Source of the DNA: a virus
Reading direction: 5' to 3' (one strand)
Virus record (IMG/VR): IMGVR_UViG_3300022562_001344
Span: 18,277 to 82,276 of that record
Length of the DNA stretch: 64,000 nucleotides
The notes beneath the pieces were generated by a model, which did not search any database, was not told where the DNA came from, and saw only the letters and a program-made list of their open reading frames with translations. Below are positions 15,827 to 25,437 of this stretch, piece after piece. Made by a program: the position numbers and the translations under genes. Numbering within the stretch: position 1 is the first letter of the stretch; each line of letters opens with the position of its first letter.

Positions 15827-17765
15827 GCTCCCCGAGCTCTCCGGCGCCTCCGGTCTCGGAGAGATCGACGACATTCTGCACGACCAAAGCGTCTCCGACC
15901 TCTCCTGGCTCGACGTCGACACCGACGACTACAGGGCCCACGAGGCCCTGCCGAAGCAGAACCTTGACTGGATCCCGGAGGTCACGAAGGCCCTGATGGA
16001 GGACGAACGCGATCCGCGCGTCCCCATGCGGATCCCCCTTCGACGGAAGACAATCGTCAACTCCAATCCGCTCGAGAGGCCCCAGCTACCCGTCAGGTCC
16101 TCCCGCGCCTCCGTGATCAACCGAACGGCGGCCTACGTCATGGCTGGCCTGAGGCCCTCCCAGGTCCAGGCCAGGCTCTCCTCCGAGTTTGGTCCTGGGG
16201 ACCTGAAGTCCTCGCAACAGGACATTGAGTCCGTCCTTTCCGAGTCTGGCCTCCTTGGGAACGTCTACATCAACTCCTCGCATTTTCCGAGGTGTGCCCA
16301 GACCGGCGCGCATCGGGAGTTCGTGGCGAAGCACGGAAAGCGTGCCCTCTTCGTCTTGTCGAAGCCGGAGTGCGCCGGCTGCGTCCACAACGCAGGCGGC
16401 CGTTGTGCGTCGTTCAAGAAGCTTGTTGTCGACCAGGTCCCGTACGACGAGAGGACTTACGCCCACTACCTGCCCCAGCTCCAGTCGGAGCGGCGCGCTT
16501 CGGCGGACGACGCGCCCCAGGTCTCGATGTCCGACCTGGCCAGGAAGAGGAGGCTTCAAGCCGCGTTCGGTAGGTCTCCGGCCCCTCCTCGTCCCGATCC
16601 GGTGCGGACGATCCAGCACCATGCGAGGCCTGCGAAGCCGTCCATCACGGAGCAGGACGTCCAAGATTTCTGGAGGCGAAGGTCCTCGGGCTCCTCAGAG
16701 CCTATGCCGGGCCCCATCTATCTGATGGCGGCCAAGCGCATCATGCTCGGGACGGCGGACGCCCGCTCTCTCGTCGCTTCCTCAGACTCCGAGGTACGCA
16801 AGCTCGCCTTCGAGCACGGGATCCTCGGGCACACCTACCTGGACGGGGACGCTCTTGGCGGGCCCCGGGCTGCTCTCGACCTCATTTCATCTCGCGGCCT
16901 CTCCCCGGACTTCGTCCTCCTGCGGAAGGCGTACTCCGACCCGGCGTCCTCCGACGCCCTTCCGAAGCTCGCCCAGATGACGCAGGTCGCCTCCGTTCGT
17001 CCGGAGATCGGGCGGGACGCCTTCGTTCGTGCGTGCGAGCGGGCTTGCTCCTCCGGACGCATGTCCTCGGAGCAGGCAGGGTCTGCCATCAAGAACGCGA
17101 AGGACGGGTCCCCGTGGGCCCGCCTCGTCGCCCAGGCGAACCTCTATGCGCCCCCGGTCCCGGAGGCCCTCACGGCCGCGTCCTCCGCCCCGCGCGGGAG
17201 CTTCTTCCACGGGGACACCTCCGGTTCTAGGGACTCCAGGATGGAGCCGGGCGAGGTTCGCAGGACCATCGCTCACATGATGAACACGGGCTTGTACGGG
17301 AAGGCGCTTAGGAGCGCCATCCTCGCCCGCTACACGAGGTCCGACCTCGCTCAGGTCCCGGAGGTCGGACGCGCTTTGGCCGCGGATGACGGCGTCCAGG
17401 GCTTCTACTTCATCGATCCTTCCGTCTACCGTGACTATGGTCGGGGGTGCGCGGACGGGTCGAAGCTCTTCCGAAAGCAGGGCGCGGACCGCGTCCTCGC
17501 CGGTCCCGCCTGCACCGGATGTATGCACCAGACGGCCCCGAGCTGGTGTAACAAATACGCGAAGCAGATCATCCGTCAGATCCCGGAGGCCGAGCGCCGT
17601 CAGGCCGCGGAGCGCCGAAGCCTCCCCCTCGTCCCGGCGAATCAAGCCCCGATCACGAACCCGGTCGAGGAGTACGGCCTGGCTGCCGAGCTCCCGGTTG
17701 ATCTTCCGAGTCCGAAGTCCAAGGACGTCGAGATCGTGATCGCTTCGCCGGAGGTGTCCGGCTAA
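15816..17765 (+). CDS. large protein with duplicated Cys4 module
   Basis: 649 residues from ATG 15816 (11-base overlap with the gene before). Two similar modules are visible. One at about 100-215 has an HTH-like helical part followed by C160, C186-x2-C189 and C197. The other at about 485-600 has C545, C566-x2-C569 and C578, in CAGCVHNAGGRC and CTGCMHQTAPSWC. Each set of four cysteines probably holds zinc. A Pro-rich linker and a helical middle domain separate them. Function unknown; position before terminase suggests a DNA-associated virion or packaging protein. Confidence 0.75.
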   Translation: MPNKLPELSGASGLGEIDDILHDQSVSDLSWLDVDTDDYRAHEALPKQNLDWIPEVTKALMEDERDPRVPMRIPLRRKTIVNSNPLERPQLPVRSSRASVINRTAAYVMAGLRPSQVQARLSSEFGPGDLKSSQQDIESVLSESGLLGNVYINSSHFPRCAQTGAHREFVAKHGKRALFVLSKPECAGCVHNAGGRCASFKKLVVDQVPYDERTYAHYLPQLQSERRASADDAPQVSMSDLARKRRLQAAFGRSPAPPRPDPVRTIQHHARPAKPSITEQDVQDFWRRRSSGSSEPMPGPIYLMAAKRIMLGTADARSLVASSDSEVRKLAFEHGILGHTYLDGDALGGPRAALDLISSRGLSPDFVLLRKAYSDPASSDALPKLAQMTQVASVRPEIGRDAFVRACERACSSGRMSSEQAGSAIKNAKDGSPWARLVAQANLYAPPVPEALTAASSAPRGSFFHGDTSGSRDSRMEPGEVRRTIAHMMNTGLYGKALRSAILARYTRSDLAQVPEVGRALAADDGVQGFYFIDPSVYRDYGRGCADGSKLFRKQGADRVLAGPACTGCMHQTAPSWCNKYAKQIIRQIPEAERRQAAERRSLPLVPANQAPITNPVEEYGLAAELPVDLPSPKSKDVEIVIASPEVSG

Positions 17766-17772
17766 GACCGAG

Positions 17773-17778
17773 TAAGGT
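17773..17778 (+). promoter_or_regulatory. -10-like box TAAGGT
   Basis: TAAGGT ends 8 bases before ATG 17787, followed by TTTTACCGG; there is no ribosome binding site. Confidence 0.45.
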
Positions 17779-17786
17779 TTTACCGG

Positions 17787-18392
17787 ATGAGCGAAGGTCC
17801 CCCCACTGACGAAAACGGCGAAGAAGGGAAGGGCAGGAAGAGCCCGAACCTCATAGTCTTGCCCGGCGGAAAGGAGCTGGATCCCTCCGACGTCGGGGCC
17901 GGATATGTCGTGAGGCAGACCGGGGACGTCCCCACCCCGGACATCATGGACCCCGTCCAGGCGGACGAGGAGGTGCGGCGCCGCGACAGGTTCGTCCAGG
18001 GCGAGAAGCTTGTTAAGGCCGCCCACAACGGTGCGACGACCGGCGAGATGATGGAGCTCCTGGTCAAGGAGATCACCGAGGAGCTCGCTCACCTGAAGTT
18101 CGAGCGCAAGAAGGCGTCCGAGGAGGGAAAAAATACGGCCAACTACAGCGTCGGCCGGATGAACAGCCTCAAGTCTCTGGCGGAACTCCTCCTGAAGTGC
18201 CGTGAAGCCGATCGAGCCGAGGCCCTGGATCTGAAGTCCCCCCGTTTCCAGGCCGTCTTCAAGATATGGATGGAGTTCTTTAACGAGGCCATGGAGAAGG
18301 CGGGGATCCGCCCTCAGGACATTGACCTCGTCTTCCAGCAGATGAAGGCGGACATGGTGGACTGGGAAAAGCGTATGACCGATGTGCGTTAG
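17787..18392 (+). CDS. hypothetical protein, possible terminase partner
   Basis: 201 residues, no recognised domain. A disordered N-terminus (1-60) precedes helices (about 65-200), including LAELLLKCREADRAEAL and FKIWMEFFNEAMEKAGI. It lies 17 bases before the large terminase gene, the usual place for a small terminase subunit, but no DNA-binding HTH is evident, so the subunit role is a guess. Confidence 0.72.
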   Translation: MSEGPPTDENGEEGKGRKSPNLIVLPGGKELDPSDVGAGYVVRQTGDVPTPDIMDPVQADEEVRRRDRFVQGEKLVKAAHNGATTGEMMELLVKEITEELAHLKFERKKASEEGKNTANYSVGRMNSLKSLAELLLKCREADRAEALDLKSPRFQAVFKIWMEFFNEAMEKAGIRPQDIDLVFQQMKADMVDWEKRMTDVR

Positions 18393-18409
18393 CGCTCCTG
18401 GCGAGACCG

Positions 18410-20365
18410 ATGCCGAGTACTGAGAAGCCCGACAAGAGCCGTCTTAGCGGCGTGGTGGACTCGGTCCTGAACGCTCGGCGCAGGGCTCGCGGCGATGATC
18501 AGCCCGAGTTTCTGAACATAATCGAGTTCATCGACAGGTTCAACCTTCTTCCGGACGGGCTCTTCCCGGTCCAGAAGTTTATCCTGAAGCTGTACTACGA
18601 CATCCCGCTCGACGACACCGTTCCGGAGAAGGAAAGCGATAAGATCAAGATCACCGACAGGTACGGGAACTTCAAGGGGTACCTGTCCGAGGTTCAGTAT
18701 CTCCAATACCTGTACGAGCAGGGCCGGTGCAACATCAAAGAGCAAGGCGGTAGGCCTCGCCGCGAGCTTATTCTCGTCCTCGGTCGCCGGTCCGGGAAGA
18801 GCACGCTCAGCTCCATCATCACCGTGTATGAGCTCTACCGGCTCCTGGTCCGCGGCCAGCCTCAGTCCTACTACGGCGTCCCGGACGGGAGCGAGATACG
18901 CATTATGTGCGTTGCCAACGACAAGGACCAGGCGGAGATCGTCTACCAGGTCATATCGAACTACACGACGACGCTCGACTACTTTTCCGACTCCCTCGTC
19001 CATGACACGAAGACCTACCAGAGGTTCCAGACCGCCAGGGACGTCGAGAAATTTGGGAAGGGGGACCTAAAGAACGGCGGGAAGGGGACGCTCACGGTCA
19101 CCTTCAAGAGCTCCGTCGCCAAGGGCCTCCGCGGCCGCGGCAATATCGTCGTGATCCTCGACGAGATTGCGTTCTTCGTGGACGACGGGAAGTCCTCTGC
19201 GAAGCAGATATACAGGGCCATCACCCCGGCCACGAAGCAGTTCTCCCCGAAGGACCCGACGGACAAGCGCGTCCCCATAGGTCCGACGGAGGGCCGCGTC
19301 ATCCTCATCTCGTCCCCGGACGCGAAGGAGGGGTTCTTCTTTCAGCAATACCAGACAAGCAAGTCAGGCGGCAAAGCCGCTCGGGACATGCTCATGATCC
19401 AGGCCCCGACCTGGGAGGTTAACCCGACCCTCAGCCCGGAGGACTACGAGATCGAGTATGCGAAGGCGCCCAGCGATTTCGAGACGGAGTACGGGGCCAA
19501 GTTCTCTGACCGTGTCCGGGGCTGGATCGAGAACGCCAAGGATCTGACTGACTGCATAATTCCCGGCCTCGTCCCTCTGCCGAGGGGGAACCCGAGGGAA
19601 CCTTTCTTTGCCGGCCTGGACTTCGGCATAGCCCAGGACGGGACCTCCGTCAGCCTCACCCACCTGACGGAGGGGCGCATCCAGCTCGGATACCACGAGA
19701 CCTGGTACGCCGGGAAGCGCTGGGAAGAGTCAAACCCACACCTCGTTGGCCCACTCGTCCCCTACGCCAGGACTCTCCAGGACGTGGACCGTCTCGACAT
19801 TGACGAGATCATCGATTGGCTCGTGATCCTGTCGAAGCGCTTCTACATAGAGAAGGGCCTTTTCGACCAGTACGCCGGCCACATCTTCGAGCAGAAGCTC
19901 CATAAGTCCGGCCTCCGGCAGTTCGAGATGCGGAAGTTCACCGCAGCAGAGGCTTCCTCGTGCTACGGGAACGCCCGCTTTCTGATGTACGCGCATCAGC
20001 TCGGCCTGTACGACTATCCGATCCCGGAACAGTCCTCCGGGATTGAGCTTAGCGAGGATCTCCACTCTCCGCACATCGTCGAGCTCCTCGAGCTCCAGGC
20101 CTCCTCCGGAGGGAAGAACATCACGGTTGTCGAAGCTCCGAAAGTCCAGGGGAAGCACGATGACTTCTCCGACAGCCTCGTCAGGAGCTGCATGCTTGCT
20201 GCCGAGTATGTCCGGGAGAACCCGGATGCCCTCGAGTTGAGTCAACATCGGATCGTGGTCCCGACCCAAGCCAGGGCCGTCGGGTACCACCAGTTCCATC
20301 GCGCCAGGGCCCGTATACACGGCCCGCCTCCCCGGGAGCGCCGGGTCTTCCCCCGTCGAAGATAG
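18410..20365 (+). CDS. terminase large subunit
   Basis: 651 residues. Packaging ATPase and nuclease: Walker A GRRSGKS (125-131), Walker B VVILDEIAF (D251, E252), and an RNase H-like nuclease with acidic residues in AGLDFGIAQDGTS (D404), DQYAGHIF (D486) and KHDDFSDSL (about 580). The insertion after about 60 residues and the length fit terminases of larger phages. It cuts concatemeric DNA and pumps it into the prohead through the portal (21320-23119). The C-terminal 40 residues are Arg-rich. Confidence 0.95.
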   Translation: MPSTEKPDKSRLSGVVDSVLNARRRARGDDQPEFLNIIEFIDRFNLLPDGLFPVQKFILKLYYDIPLDDTVPEKESDKIKITDRYGNFKGYLSEVQYLQYLYEQGRCNIKEQGGRPRRELILVLGRRSGKSTLSSIITVYELYRLLVRGQPQSYYGVPDGSEIRIMCVANDKDQAEIVYQVISNYTTTLDYFSDSLVHDTKTYQRFQTARDVEKFGKGDLKNGGKGTLTVTFKSSVAKGLRGRGNIVVILDEIAFFVDDGKSSAKQIYRAITPATKQFSPKDPTDKRVPIGPTEGRVILISSPDAKEGFFFQQYQTSKSGGKAARDMLMIQAPTWEVNPTLSPEDYEIEYAKAPSDFETEYGAKFSDRVRGWIENAKDLTDCIIPGLVPLPRGNPREPFFAGLDFGIAQDGTSVSLTHLTEGRIQLGYHETWYAGKRWEESNPHLVGPLVPYARTLQDVDRLDIDEIIDWLVILSKRFYIEKGLFDQYAGHIFEQKLHKSGLRQFEMRKFTAAEASSCYGNARFLMYAHQLGLYDYPIPEQSSGIELSEDLHSPHIVELLELQASSGGKNITVVEAPKVQGKHDDFSDSLVRSCMLAAEYVRENPDALELSQHRIVVPTQARAVGYHQFHRARARIHGPPPRERRVFPRRR

Positions 20366-20390
20366 GCCTGTTATCCCTTCTGACAGCCGG

Positions 20391-20660
20391 ATGAAGGACC
20401 TCGACGTAAAGGACACGGCTGCGTACCGGATCATTCGTCAGGTCGTCGACCACACCTGGGGCTCGGACGAGAAGCTCGACGACGACGAGGTCGTGTCCCT
20501 TTGCCGGGACTTTAAGGACCTCGGCGGGACTTGGAGGGGGATAATGGACGGCGACATGGGATGCGTCAAAGCCCTCGAGAACGCTATCGACGCCCACATA
20601 CGCTTCCGAATGTTGTCTAGAGCCGCGTCAAAGCTGGTGAGAGACAGCTCTTACAGGTAG
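20391..20660 (+). CDS. small hypothetical protein
   Basis: 89 residues, helical and charged, family not recognised. It sits between terminase and a coiled-coil gene. The segment 20361-20377 upstream matches a motif seen before two other genes (see findings). ATG 20391 is the first start; the ribosome binding site is weak. Confidence 0.65.
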   Translation: MKDLDVKDTAAYRIIRQVVDHTWGSDEKLDDDEVVSLCRDFKDLGGTWRGIMDGDMGCVKALENAIDAHIRFRMLSRAASKLVRDSSYR

Positions 20661-20663
20661 GGT
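20658..20663 (+). promoter_or_regulatory. -10-like box TAGGGT containing a stop codon
   Basis: The TAG ends the gene before; the hexamer is 5 bases from GTG 20669. Confidence 0.5.
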
Positions 20664-20668
20664 TCGGC

Positions 20669-21289
20669 GTGGCTGACCCATCCGAAACCCGGACGGACCC
20701 TGCCGTCCCCACCCTCACGAAGGAGCGTCGTCCCACGCCGAAAGAGCGTGTGAGGGAGTCCATGGCCGGAGACCTTAGGTCCGCCATGAACGCCTCCGAG
20801 CGCATGTCTTTGAAGCTCGAGGAGGCCACGAAGGAGCTCCGTGCGGCCCTGCAGTCAGCCCTCGCTCTGGAGCAGGAGGCGCCCCGGGGAGGCCGGGACC
20901 AGGCTGACCGGTTCGTCAAGGACCTGTCTCTCGCCGTCCGGACCCTAGATTCTCTCGCCTCCCGCGCCAGGCAGTCCCTTGATGAGGCTTCCTCCCGGAA
21001 GGCGGCTCATTTGGAGGCACACGAGAAGGTCTGTTCGAGGATCGACTCCTCCATGTCTCGCGTCCGTGCGGCCCTCGAGGCCGCCGTCCTCCTGGACCGC
21101 GTCTCCGGTTCCGGCTTCAACGTTGAGGTCCGCCTGAATCGTCGCCTCGGGGTTCGGGACATCGTCCGGACTCTTCACACGGCCCACGTCCAGCTTTCGA
21201 GGTCTGTTCGCCTTTCGAGAGCGAAGGCCAGCTCCCACGATCGGGCTGTCACAGACCTTCTGGACGAGACGGGTTCGACCTTCGAATGA
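20669..21289 (+). CDS. coiled-coil protein before portal
   Basis: 206 residues, GTG start. Long Ala/Leu/Glu/Arg heptad-like helices at about 35-135 and 165-200, no Cys-rich or catalytic motif. Position between terminase and portal suggests a head-assembly accessory, but the family is not recognised. Confidence 0.7.
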   Translation: MADPSETRTDPAVPTLTKERRPTPKERVRESMAGDLRSAMNASERMSLKLEEATKELRAALQSALALEQEAPRGGRDQADRFVKDLSLAVRTLDSLASRARQSLDEASSRKAAHLEAHEKVCSRIDSSMSRVRAALEAAVLLDRVSGSGFNVEVRLNRRLGVRDIVRTLHTAHVQLSRSVRLSRAKASSHDRAVTDLLDETGSTFE

Positions 21290-21319
21290 TACGCCTTTTG
21301 GACGACCAGGTAACGAGAC

Positions 21320-23119
21320 ATGGCCGCTAGCAAAAAGGGCACCGGGCAGGGACGCACCCGCGTAGGTCAGCCCATCCAGTACGTGGACGACCAGAAGGTC
21401 CCCAGCAACCGCCTCACGAAGCTCGAGAGACAGGCGCGCAGGGAAGCCGCCCAGTCCATCCGGGTCGCGTCGCTCGGGTTCGGAAGCTTTGGGAATAGTG
21501 GGCCCGGTTCCATTCTCAACGCTGACTCCCAGTTCTACAGCCCCCAGCTCTCCACCGACTTCCTCGAGCTACCCCAGTCGGAGCGCGAGAAGCGCGAGCT
21601 CTTCCGGTTCTGGTACACGACACACCCGATCGTCGGCGCGTCTATCGACTTTCACACCGACGTCCCGATGTCGAAGATCCGTCTTTCCCTCCCGAAGGCG
21701 AAGGATAAGACGCGGGCGAAGCAAATTCTGCACTTCTATCAGCAGATGTGCAAGCGGATCAAGCTTTTCCAGGTCCTGTACGACGCGACTCATGAGTACT
21801 GGCTGCACGGGAACGTCTTCATTTTCTGTGAGGACGACGACATGGCGTCGGACATCCCGGAATCGGCCCTCGTTGACGAGAAGGAAGAAGAGGTCGGAGC
21901 CGTCGACTACGCCGGACGACTCGAGCGAAGGAGCATCAAGAAGAAGATCCCGAAGCCCGAGAAGGAGCGCGAGAAGATCATCCACAAGCTCGTGCAGGAC
22001 AAGTACCAGGGATGGCAGCGCCTGCAGATCCTTCCTCCGGAGCAGGTGAGGCTCGAGGTCTTCCAGTACACGGACAAGACGCGCATGGAGCTCATCCCGT
22101 CCGAGAAGGACAGGATGGTCGTCCTGAAGGCGGAGCAGCAGGGGGACTCCGACGCCGCCAGGATCGCGAACGACATGCCCGAGCAGATCCGTGAGAATCT
22201 GCTCAACGGCCAGCCCATACCGCTGAACACGAGCCCGTACGAGGACTTTCTTTGTTCCTCGTTCTGCTACCACCTCTCGCACAAGAAGTCGGCCTACGAC
22301 GATCGGGGTATCTCCATCCTCGAGCGCTGTCTCCGAACTCTCCTATATCAGGATAAGCTTCGTCAGGCCCAGACCCAGATCGCCTCCCGCGCCATGACCC
22401 CGAAGCGGGTCGTTTGGGCGGACAAGATGAGCCAGACCGACGTCGACGACGTCCGGGATCAGATCGATCAGGCGCTCATCGACCCGGACTTCACCGTCGT
22501 CACGAACTTCGAGCTGCACTGGGACGAGATCGGGTCCCGGGACAGGCTCCTCGACCTTTCCGTCGAGTACGAGATCACGAACAAGCTCTTGTTCATAGGC
22601 CTGCGCATCACCGAGTCGATGCTGACCGGCGAGAGCACCTACGCCGGCGAGCGCATCCATCTCGATGTGATGAACACGATGTACCTCCTTTACCGGGAGA
22701 CCATCGCACAGTTTGTCGAGGAGCAGCTCTTCGCCCCGGTGGCAGAAAAGAAGGGGTTCTGGGAGGAGGACGAGGCAGGGAATAAGGTCCTGCTCTATCC
22801 CAAGCTCCAGTTCACGCGGCTCGCTCTGCGCGACAACACCGAGCTCCAGGACTTTATGTTCAACCTGTATCAGAAGGGCTCGATGCCCGTCTCGTACATC
22901 TACGAGCTCCTGAACATCGACGTGGACGACGCGCACGCGGAGCTCCTTAAGGACTTCCTGACTCTCAAGGACTCGACGATGAATGAGCTCATTCGGGAGC
23001 TCCTCTCCACCGTCGGGAGCGCCTTCGCGGACGAGACGAACGCCAAGGAGCTCATCGCGAAGAACCTCGGCCTCATCCTTCAGGATAAGGAAAGCGACCG
23101 CTTCGGCAAGGAGGAGTAG
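21320..23119 (+). CDS. portal protein
   Basis: 599 residues. Portal-family features: an early FRFWYTTHPIVGASIDFHTDVPMSKIRL segment (about 94-121), a wing and stem region with long helices, and a C-terminal part ending in acidic/basic helix. Length and place right after terminase fit. Portals form the dodecameric DNA channel at one capsid vertex. No frameshift or truncation seen. Confidence 0.87.
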   Translation: MAASKKGTGQGRTRVGQPIQYVDDQKVPSNRLTKLERQARREAAQSIRVASLGFGSFGNSGPGSILNADSQFYSPQLSTDFLELPQSEREKRELFRFWYTTHPIVGASIDFHTDVPMSKIRLSLPKAKDKTRAKQILHFYQQMCKRIKLFQVLYDATHEYWLHGNVFIFCEDDDMASDIPESALVDEKEEEVGAVDYAGRLERRSIKKKIPKPEKEREKIIHKLVQDKYQGWQRLQILPPEQVRLEVFQYTDKTRMELIPSEKDRMVVLKAEQQGDSDAARIANDMPEQIRENLLNGQPIPLNTSPYEDFLCSSFCYHLSHKKSAYDDRGISILERCLRTLLYQDKLRQAQTQIASRAMTPKRVVWADKMSQTDVDDVRDQIDQALIDPDFTVVTNFELHWDEIGSRDRLLDLSVEYEITNKLLFIGLRITESMLTGESTYAGERIHLDVMNTMYLLYRETIAQFVEEQLFAPVAEKKGFWEEDEAGNKVLLYPKLQFTRLALRDNTELQDFMFNLYQKGSMPVSYIYELLNIDVDDAHAELLKDFLTLKDSTMNELIRELLSTVGSAFADETNAKELIAKNLGLILQDKESDRFGKEE

Positions 23120-23165
23120 CTCGCCCTTTCATGTCGGGGCTGGCTGAACGCCTCAGGAATATCTG

Positions 23166-25394
23166 ATGCCTAGCGATCTCTCACCCGTCGAGAAGGAGGA
23201 GCGCGAAGTTGAGCGGCTCGTGCACAAGAGGCCCCCTCCTAGCCGGAAAAACCGACCGAGGCGGGGTCCGAAGCACGACAATCGGCGCCGGCGCATGAAG
23301 ACGGAGGACCCGGACCTGAAGGGCGGGGATCCAGACATGTCCCTGAACCGGAAGACGCAGGGGTCCGTCGCCCTGGCTGCGGCTCGGATCGTCTTGGCTA
23401 AGACTGCGGACGACCTCGACGCTGTCGTCGACAGCTTCACCGACGACCTTCACAGCGTGTCCCCGGCCCTCGCCAAGGACTTCTCCAAGTACGCCGAAAG
23501 CCAGCACGTCGAATGGGTCAAGGAGGGATGGGCGGACGAAGACGCAATCAAGAAGGAGATATCGGACATCACCAAGATGTCCTCGAGCTTCAAGAAGCTC
23601 GGCAGGTCTCTCTCGAGCGTCTTGCGCCGGGCTGACGCCGAGGACATTCCTGAAATCGTTTCTCAGCACTGGCCGTCCGGGCCCAGGGGGTGGGCTGAGC
23701 GGGGGGCCGTCCTCGATGGCCTTCTTTCCGCGATTGATTCTGTACGCCTTCCTCAGGCTTACAAGGTTCCGTTCTTGCGCGGGAACCCGACCGACGCTCT
23801 CCAGGACCGCAAGCTCCTACGTAAGCTCATCGAGTCTTCCGGATCTGCCGCCCAGTCGACCGAGGAGGACATCCTCCGGTTCTCGCAGCTCGCGGCCGCA
23901 TACCAGCTTCTCTCTGCTAACCCGGAGTCAGTGAGCGTAGAGTCCATGCGGTCCGGCATGGACGACTTGGCCAAGGAGCTCGACGAGAGCTCGAAAGAGC
24001 TGTTCGAGCTCGGAGAGATTCTCGACGCCTGGGTCTCAACTTCCAAGGAGTTTAAGCCGTCGAAGTCCAGGAGTCCGACGTTCGAGAGCACTCGGGACTA
24101 CAACCGTGTCCTCAGTAGCCTCGATGATTTCTTCAACAGCAGCGAAATCGTTGACCCGGGCCCGGTCATAGACGAGCTCGAGGAATACGCGAAGGAGAAC
24201 TTCGAGTCCTTGCCCCCGGAGCTCGAGGGGATGTTCGAGGGGTTCAAGCGTGCAGCAGCTTCTAATAAGCCCTGCGGTGAGGCCATGTCCAAGCGTGTAG
24301 CTACGTATCACGGAGTCGTGGATCAGAGGGGCAACCCGGTCCAGACTACGAACACCGGATACAAGTCGTTCCACAGCCGGCACTTCACCGAGGAGAACTA
24401 CAAGGCCATCCTCGCGTACGCCGACGCGCTGTTGGAAGAACCTTGGCTGAAGTACGGGTGGGACGGCGGATCCAAGGACGCCCAGATCAGGGCGGCGCTG
24501 GATCTCGCTATCCACATGGCCGACGAGAGCCTCTATCAGTCGAAGATCGACGTTGACACGTACAACCTTCTTTACGCCCGCTTCGCCAAGACGGGCCAGG
24601 ACACTTTCTCAGAGACCGTCATACCCGAGCAGGGGAAGGTCGGCAAGAAGAGGAGCGCGAAAGAGATGAGGAACCGACAGGCGTACCAGAACATCGTCCG
24701 CGTCGCGAGCGAGCTCAGGACGAAGGATCCTGCCGCTGCCCTCGACATCATCAAGAACCTCAGGAGCCTCGTCTCTTCGGATGTCGATCCTGCGGACTCG
24801 ATCCAGTCCCACGTCGCCCTCGAGGAGACGGACGCCGAGCCCGCTCAGGCCCCGCAGGACCTCGTCGGCGGGTGCGAGGCCGGCGCCGACGAGGAGGAGA
24901 CTGCCCAGACTATGGTCGAGCAGGAGCGCGTCTCCCAGGATCCCGGGGACACGCTCGAGTTCCGCTCCATGGGCGACTCCGACTTCAAGAAGCTCAAGCA
25001 GGACCTGAAGCGGGAAGTCGATCAGCTCTTCAGTGAAGACGACGTCGACGCCTTCCTCTCCGGGTTCGAGAACATCATCGCCGACGTGGAGAAGAAGACT
25101 GCTTCGGCTCTTGGAGACGGTGTCCCCCTCTCCGTCCTCATCAAGCTTGCCGCGGCTTCGCCGGAGGCGAAGTTCCTCCTCGGCCCGGTCATCGTGGCCG
25201 CGAAGAAGAAGAAGGACAAGAAGAAGGCCCCGAAGAAGGGGAAGAAGGCTCCGAAGAAGGATAAGGGCCCCGAGTCCAAGTCCGCTCCCCCGTTCGGCGG
25301 CAAGAAGGCTCCGCCCTTCGGCGGCAAGAAGGCTCCGCCCTTCGGCGGCAAGAAGAAGAAGGCTTCCCTCACCGTCGAGGACGCCAACTGGTGA
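23166..25394 (+). CDS. large head-region protein with Lys-rich repeat tail
   Basis: 742 residues, mostly helical and charged, with no recognised enzyme motif. The N-terminus (1-45) is very basic. The C-terminus carries a KLAAASPEAKFLLGPVI segment, then a Lys-rich stretch, then three exact APPFGGKK repeats, then KKASLTVEDANW. The basic ends suggest contact with DNA or an acidic partner in the head. It follows the portal gene, so a virion or assembly protein is likely, but function is unknown. Confidence 0.75.
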   Translation: MPSDLSPVEKEEREVERLVHKRPPPSRKNRPRRGPKHDNRRRRMKTEDPDLKGGDPDMSLNRKTQGSVALAAARIVLAKTADDLDAVVDSFTDDLHSVSPALAKDFSKYAESQHVEWVKEGWADEDAIKKEISDITKMSSSFKKLGRSLSSVLRRADAEDIPEIVSQHWPSGPRGWAERGAVLDGLLSAIDSVRLPQAYKVPFLRGNPTDALQDRKLLRKLIESSGSAAQSTEEDILRFSQLAAAYQLLSANPESVSVESMRSGMDDLAKELDESSKELFELGEILDAWVSTSKEFKPSKSRSPTFESTRDYNRVLSSLDDFFNSSEIVDPGPVIDELEEYAKENFESLPPELEGMFEGFKRAAASNKPCGEAMSKRVATYHGVVDQRGNPVQTTNTGYKSFHSRHFTEENYKAILAYADALLEEPWLKYGWDGGSKDAQIRAALDLAIHMADESLYQSKIDVDTYNLLYARFAKTGQDTFSETVIPEQGKVGKKRSAKEMRNRQAYQNIVRVASELRTKDPAAALDIIKNLRSLVSSDVDPADSIQSHVALEETDAEPAQAPQDLVGGCEAGADEEETAQTMVEQERVSQDPGDTLEFRSMGDSDFKKLKQDLKREVDQLFSEDDVDAFLSGFENIIADVEKKTASALGDGVPLSVLIKLAAASPEAKFLLGPVIVAAKKKKDKKKAPKKGKKAPKKDKGPESKSAPPFGGKKAPPFGGKKAPPFGGKKKKASLTVEDANW
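25284..25355 (+). repeat. three tandem 24-base repeats
   Basis: Units 25284-25307, 25308-25331 and 25332-25355 each encode APPFGGKK; the last two are identical at the DNA level and the first differs by one base. A likely site of copy-number change by slippage. Confidence 0.85.
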
Positions 25395-25426
25395 GGCTTC
25401 TATGCCTGCCGAAACGTTGACACCTG

Positions 25427-25430
25427 GGAG
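25427..25430 (+). promoter_or_regulatory. ribosome binding site deciding a start
   Basis: GGAG lies 7 bases before ATG 25438. The same GGAGATCCA leader occurs before ATG 53844, which favours 25438 over the in-frame ATG at 25402. Confidence 0.6.
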
Positions 25431-25437
25431 ATCCACG

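Noticed and set aside
25402-25437. Earlier ATG for the 25438 gene
   Set aside because: The upstream part (MPAETLTPGRST) overlaps a GGGAG plus leader like that before 53844; not impossible, so noted in the feature.
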